From assembly GCF_018228765.1 (NCBI RefSeq), contig NZ_CP073695.1:2651218-2715217 (forward strand): a stretch of 64,000 nucleotides of DNA, given 5' to 3'. A program made the position numbers and the translations under genes. The notes under the pieces are model-generated. The model was not told where the DNA came from. It searched no databases and saw nothing but the letters and a program-made list of their open reading frames with translations. Below are positions 63,001-64,000 of the stretch, piece after piece. Every line of letters begins with the position of its first letter. The first letter of the stretch is position 1. The stretch comes from Halorubrum ruber (GTDB taxonomy: Archaea; Halobacteriota; Halobacteria; Halobacteriales; Haloferacaceae).

Positions 63001-63671
63001 TGGTCGAGGCGGTCCTGCTTCTCGCCGATGCGGAGGTCGGCCTCGCCGATCCGGTCTTCGACCGTGTCGAGCTCCTCGTAGGCGGCCTCCTTCTTCTCGT
63101 CGAACTCCGCGACGCCCGCGATCTCGTCGATGATCCCCCGCCGCTGGTAGGGGGTCATGTTGATGATCTCGGTGACGTCGCCCTGCATCACCACGTTGTA
63201 CCCCTCCGGCGTGACGCCCGCCGCCGCGAGCAGGTCCTGGACGTCCGAGAGGTTCACCGAGCGTCCGTTGAGGTAGTAGTACGAGTAGTAGTTGTCCTCG
63301 GTCTCCTTCACGCGGCGCTTGATCGTGATCTCGGAGACGTCGCCGACGTTCTCCGTGCCGGCCGCGGAGACGACCTGCGACCGGTCGAGGGTGCCGTCCT
63401 CGTTGGAGAGTACGACCGTGACGGACGCCTCGTTCGGCCCGTCGGCGGCCTCGCCGTCGTCGTGGCCGGGGTTGTAGATGAGGTCGGTGAGCTTCTTGGC
63501 GCGGATCCCGCGGGTGCGGGCGAGCCCGAGCGCGAACAACACGCCGTCGATGATGTTCGACTTCCCGGAGCCGTTCGGGCCGGTGACGACGGTGAAGTCC
63601 TCGTAGAAGGGGATCCTCGTCGTTCGCCCGAAGCTCTTGAACCCGTCTAAGACCACTTCAGTGATGTGCAT
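60087..63671 (-). CDS. smc: Chromosome segregation protein Smc
   Basis: A 1194-residue SMC ATPase. Head: Walker A GPNGSGKSNIIDGVLF near the N-terminus and, at the C-terminus, DAMSGGEKSLTALSF and Walker B FYALDEIDAFLD. Two long Glu/Lys/Arg/Leu-rich coiled coils flank a hinge around residues 525-670 (DGVHGAVGELG, GGRLANVVVDDD, GAMTGGSGGGS). It forms a dimeric, ATP-driven DNA-organising ring with ScpA. Full length for the archaeal family. It lies in an operon between an acidic protein gene upstream and scpA downstream. Confidence 0.97.
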   Translation of the reverse strand: MHITEVVLDGFKSFGRTTRIPFYEDFTVVTGPNGSGKSNIIDGVLFALGLARTRGIRAKKLTDLIYNPGHDDGEAADGPNEASVTVVLSNEDGTLDRSQVVSAAGTENVGDVSEITIKRRVKETEDNYYSYYYLNGRSVNLSDVQDLLAAAGVTPEGYNVVMQGDVTEIINMTPYQRRGIIDEIAGVAEFDEKKEAAYEELDTVEDRIGEADLRIGEKQDRLDQLADERETALEYQELRDELEEYRGFRKASELEEKRDALADVEGDIDEAEADLESLREELDARQGKLTRLEEDLADLNHEIETKGEEEQIQIRSEIEEIKGEVSRLEDKIESAESRAESAENDRRQAFVQIDRKEEKVEELEAEIRETKVEKASVKSELATKRSELADVEAEIEGADTEFDELKSDLAEKKEAIEALREEKNETQREKDRLLDEARRRSNAVSEAREELEEARESLPEHKARISELKSELDKAEKNQATIEDAVADLFAEKAEKEERLEEIESTLREKQNEYAKLEAAADERGDASWPRAVTEVKNGGIDGVHGAVGELGSVEAEYAEACETAAGGRLANVVVDDDGVGSTCIDYLKQRNAGRATFLPITKMDDRSLPRKPSLPGVVDFARNLVEYDAEYESIFSYVLGSTLVVEDMSTARELMGDYRMVTLDGDLVEKSGAMTGGSGGGSRYSFTKSGGGKLERLATEISDLEDERQSVQSEIDALDDDIEDARDRKADAAERVRSLEADVERAEDDLAEAEARIEELEDELEELEAERESVDEQMTALDEEIAATDAEIDELAAEIDDIEAELADSKIPELSERADEIRSEIGDLEERMDSFDSRINELELEKGYAEDALDDLHDDVEEAQNAKAEAEEAIAEHEAAIEEKEAELAEKKEAIADLEEELTELKEQREELREEIREATRKRDEQRSLVSEAESDLSDLTDRRDRLEWEIDELESQVGAYDADEIPDLDEVESRIEALESEMEALEPVNMLAIDEYEEVQEALDELQERRDVLVEERDAIEERIEGYEAAKKETFMETFESINDHFEDIFARLSAGSGELVLENPEDPFEEGLTMKAQPADKPVQRLDAMSGGEKSLTALSFIFAVQRHNPAPFYALDEIDAFLDAVNAERVGEMIEELAEEAQFVVVGHRSALLERSDRAIGVTMQGDNLSAVTGMQFGDDADEEEVTADD

Positions 63672-63689
63672 GGGGTCGGAGGCGACCGC

Positions 63690-64000
63690 TTACGCGACGA
63701 TGATGTCGCTGTCGCTCGACTCGCCGTCGTCGTCGTCCTCGGCGGCCTCCTCGGCCTCCGCGTCGGCGTCGGGCGTCGTCGCCGACTGCTCGGGGACGAT
63801 GACATCGTCTCCCTCGCTCGCATCGTCCACGGTTGCCGCCTCGCCGTCGCCGCCGTCGGACGGCTCCTCGACCGACTCGAAGACGTCGACGTGGTCGTCG
63901 GAATGGGTCGTCCGCTCGCCCCCCGACACCTCTGACGCGTCGTCGGAGGCGGGCTCGTCGGTCGCGGGCTCGCCGGCCGCGGGCTCGCCGGCCGCGGCGT
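63690..64000 (-). CDS. Acidic low-complexity protein upstream of smc (5' end outside window)
   Basis: The reverse frame is open from the window edge to the stop at 63690. It encodes about 103 C-terminal residues: tandem GEPA units, then VSGGERTTHSDDHVDVFESV, and an Asp/Glu/Ala-rich tail ending SDSDIIVA. No domain is visible in this part. It stops 18 bases before smc on the same strand, and a gene in this position upstream of smc is common in haloarchaea as I recall, so a role with the condensin operon is possible. Confidence 0.65.
   Translation of the reverse strand, partial: AAAGEPAAGEPATDEPASDDASEVSGGERTTHSDDHVDVFESVEEPSDGGDGEAATVDDASEGDDVIVPEQSATTPDADAEAEEAAEDDDDGESSDSDIIVA

Overview
The window is very GC-rich chromosomal DNA from a halophilic archaeon of the class Halobacteria, most likely Halorubrum or a close relative. 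The class is well supported: proteins are strongly acidic, most genes have a TATA-like box about 25-28 bases before the start codon with no ribosome binding site, the tRNA-Gln carries a bulge-helix-bulge intron, and many families (DICT, DUF7344, DUF1102, Bat-type HTH, rhodanese-MBL fusion) are typically haloarchaeal. The genus is an inference.

Layout. 1-0.5 kb: truncated thioredoxin-reductase-like flavoprotein. 0.9-4.9 kb: less GC-rich respiratory island with a TauE/SafE membrane protein and cytochrome bd oxidase (cydAB). 4.9-18.8 kb: housekeeping genes (Rio2 kinase, lipoate ligase, endonuclease IV, Mut7-C RNase, PolX, SRP54, pantoate kinase). 19.5-21.1 kb: a FlaD/E-domain protein translationally coupled to an actin/MreB-like ATPase. 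21.5-25.5 kb: small genes, an intron-containing tRNA-Gln followed by a palindromic relic of its 3' end, and a divergent copper regulator/CopZ pair. 25.5-33.7 kb: a cell-surface cluster with an archaeal type I signal peptidase, DUF5305, rhomboid protease, a CARDB/PGF-type surface protein, a DUF7344 regulator and two DUF1102 exported proteins with SipW-type signal peptides. 33.7-37.1 kb: an accessory stretch with a broken small gene, a nucleotidyltransferase pair resembling toxin-antitoxin modules, and lactate permease. 37.7-41.3 kb: an ABC ATPase behind a DtxR-like palindrome, and purL. 42.4-50.2 kb: metallo-hydrolase, the DUF4129/DUF7269/DUF58/DUF7519 cluster and nucleotide salvage genes. 50.3-55.0 kb: Bat regulator, rhodanese-MBL protein with a C-terminal frameshift, MFS transporter and malate:quinone oxidoreductase. 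55.1-64 kb: HD hydrolase, YeiH transporter, MTA phosphorylase and the smc-scpA operon.

The most striking feature is not a gene. Seven copies of a structured repeat of roughly 320-490 bases are scattered through gene-end intergenic spaces at about 9.2, 14.6, 16.5, 21.1, 37.2, 41.4 and 58.8 kb. Short blocks of sequence are conserved, while the stems between them differ between copies with compensatory changes on both strands. The copies end in units with a 57-base period that begin with ATTTATAA. In several cases these AT motifs supply the stop codon of the neighbouring gene. I do not recognise a named family. The covariation implies selection for structure, as RNA or as folded single-stranded DNA.
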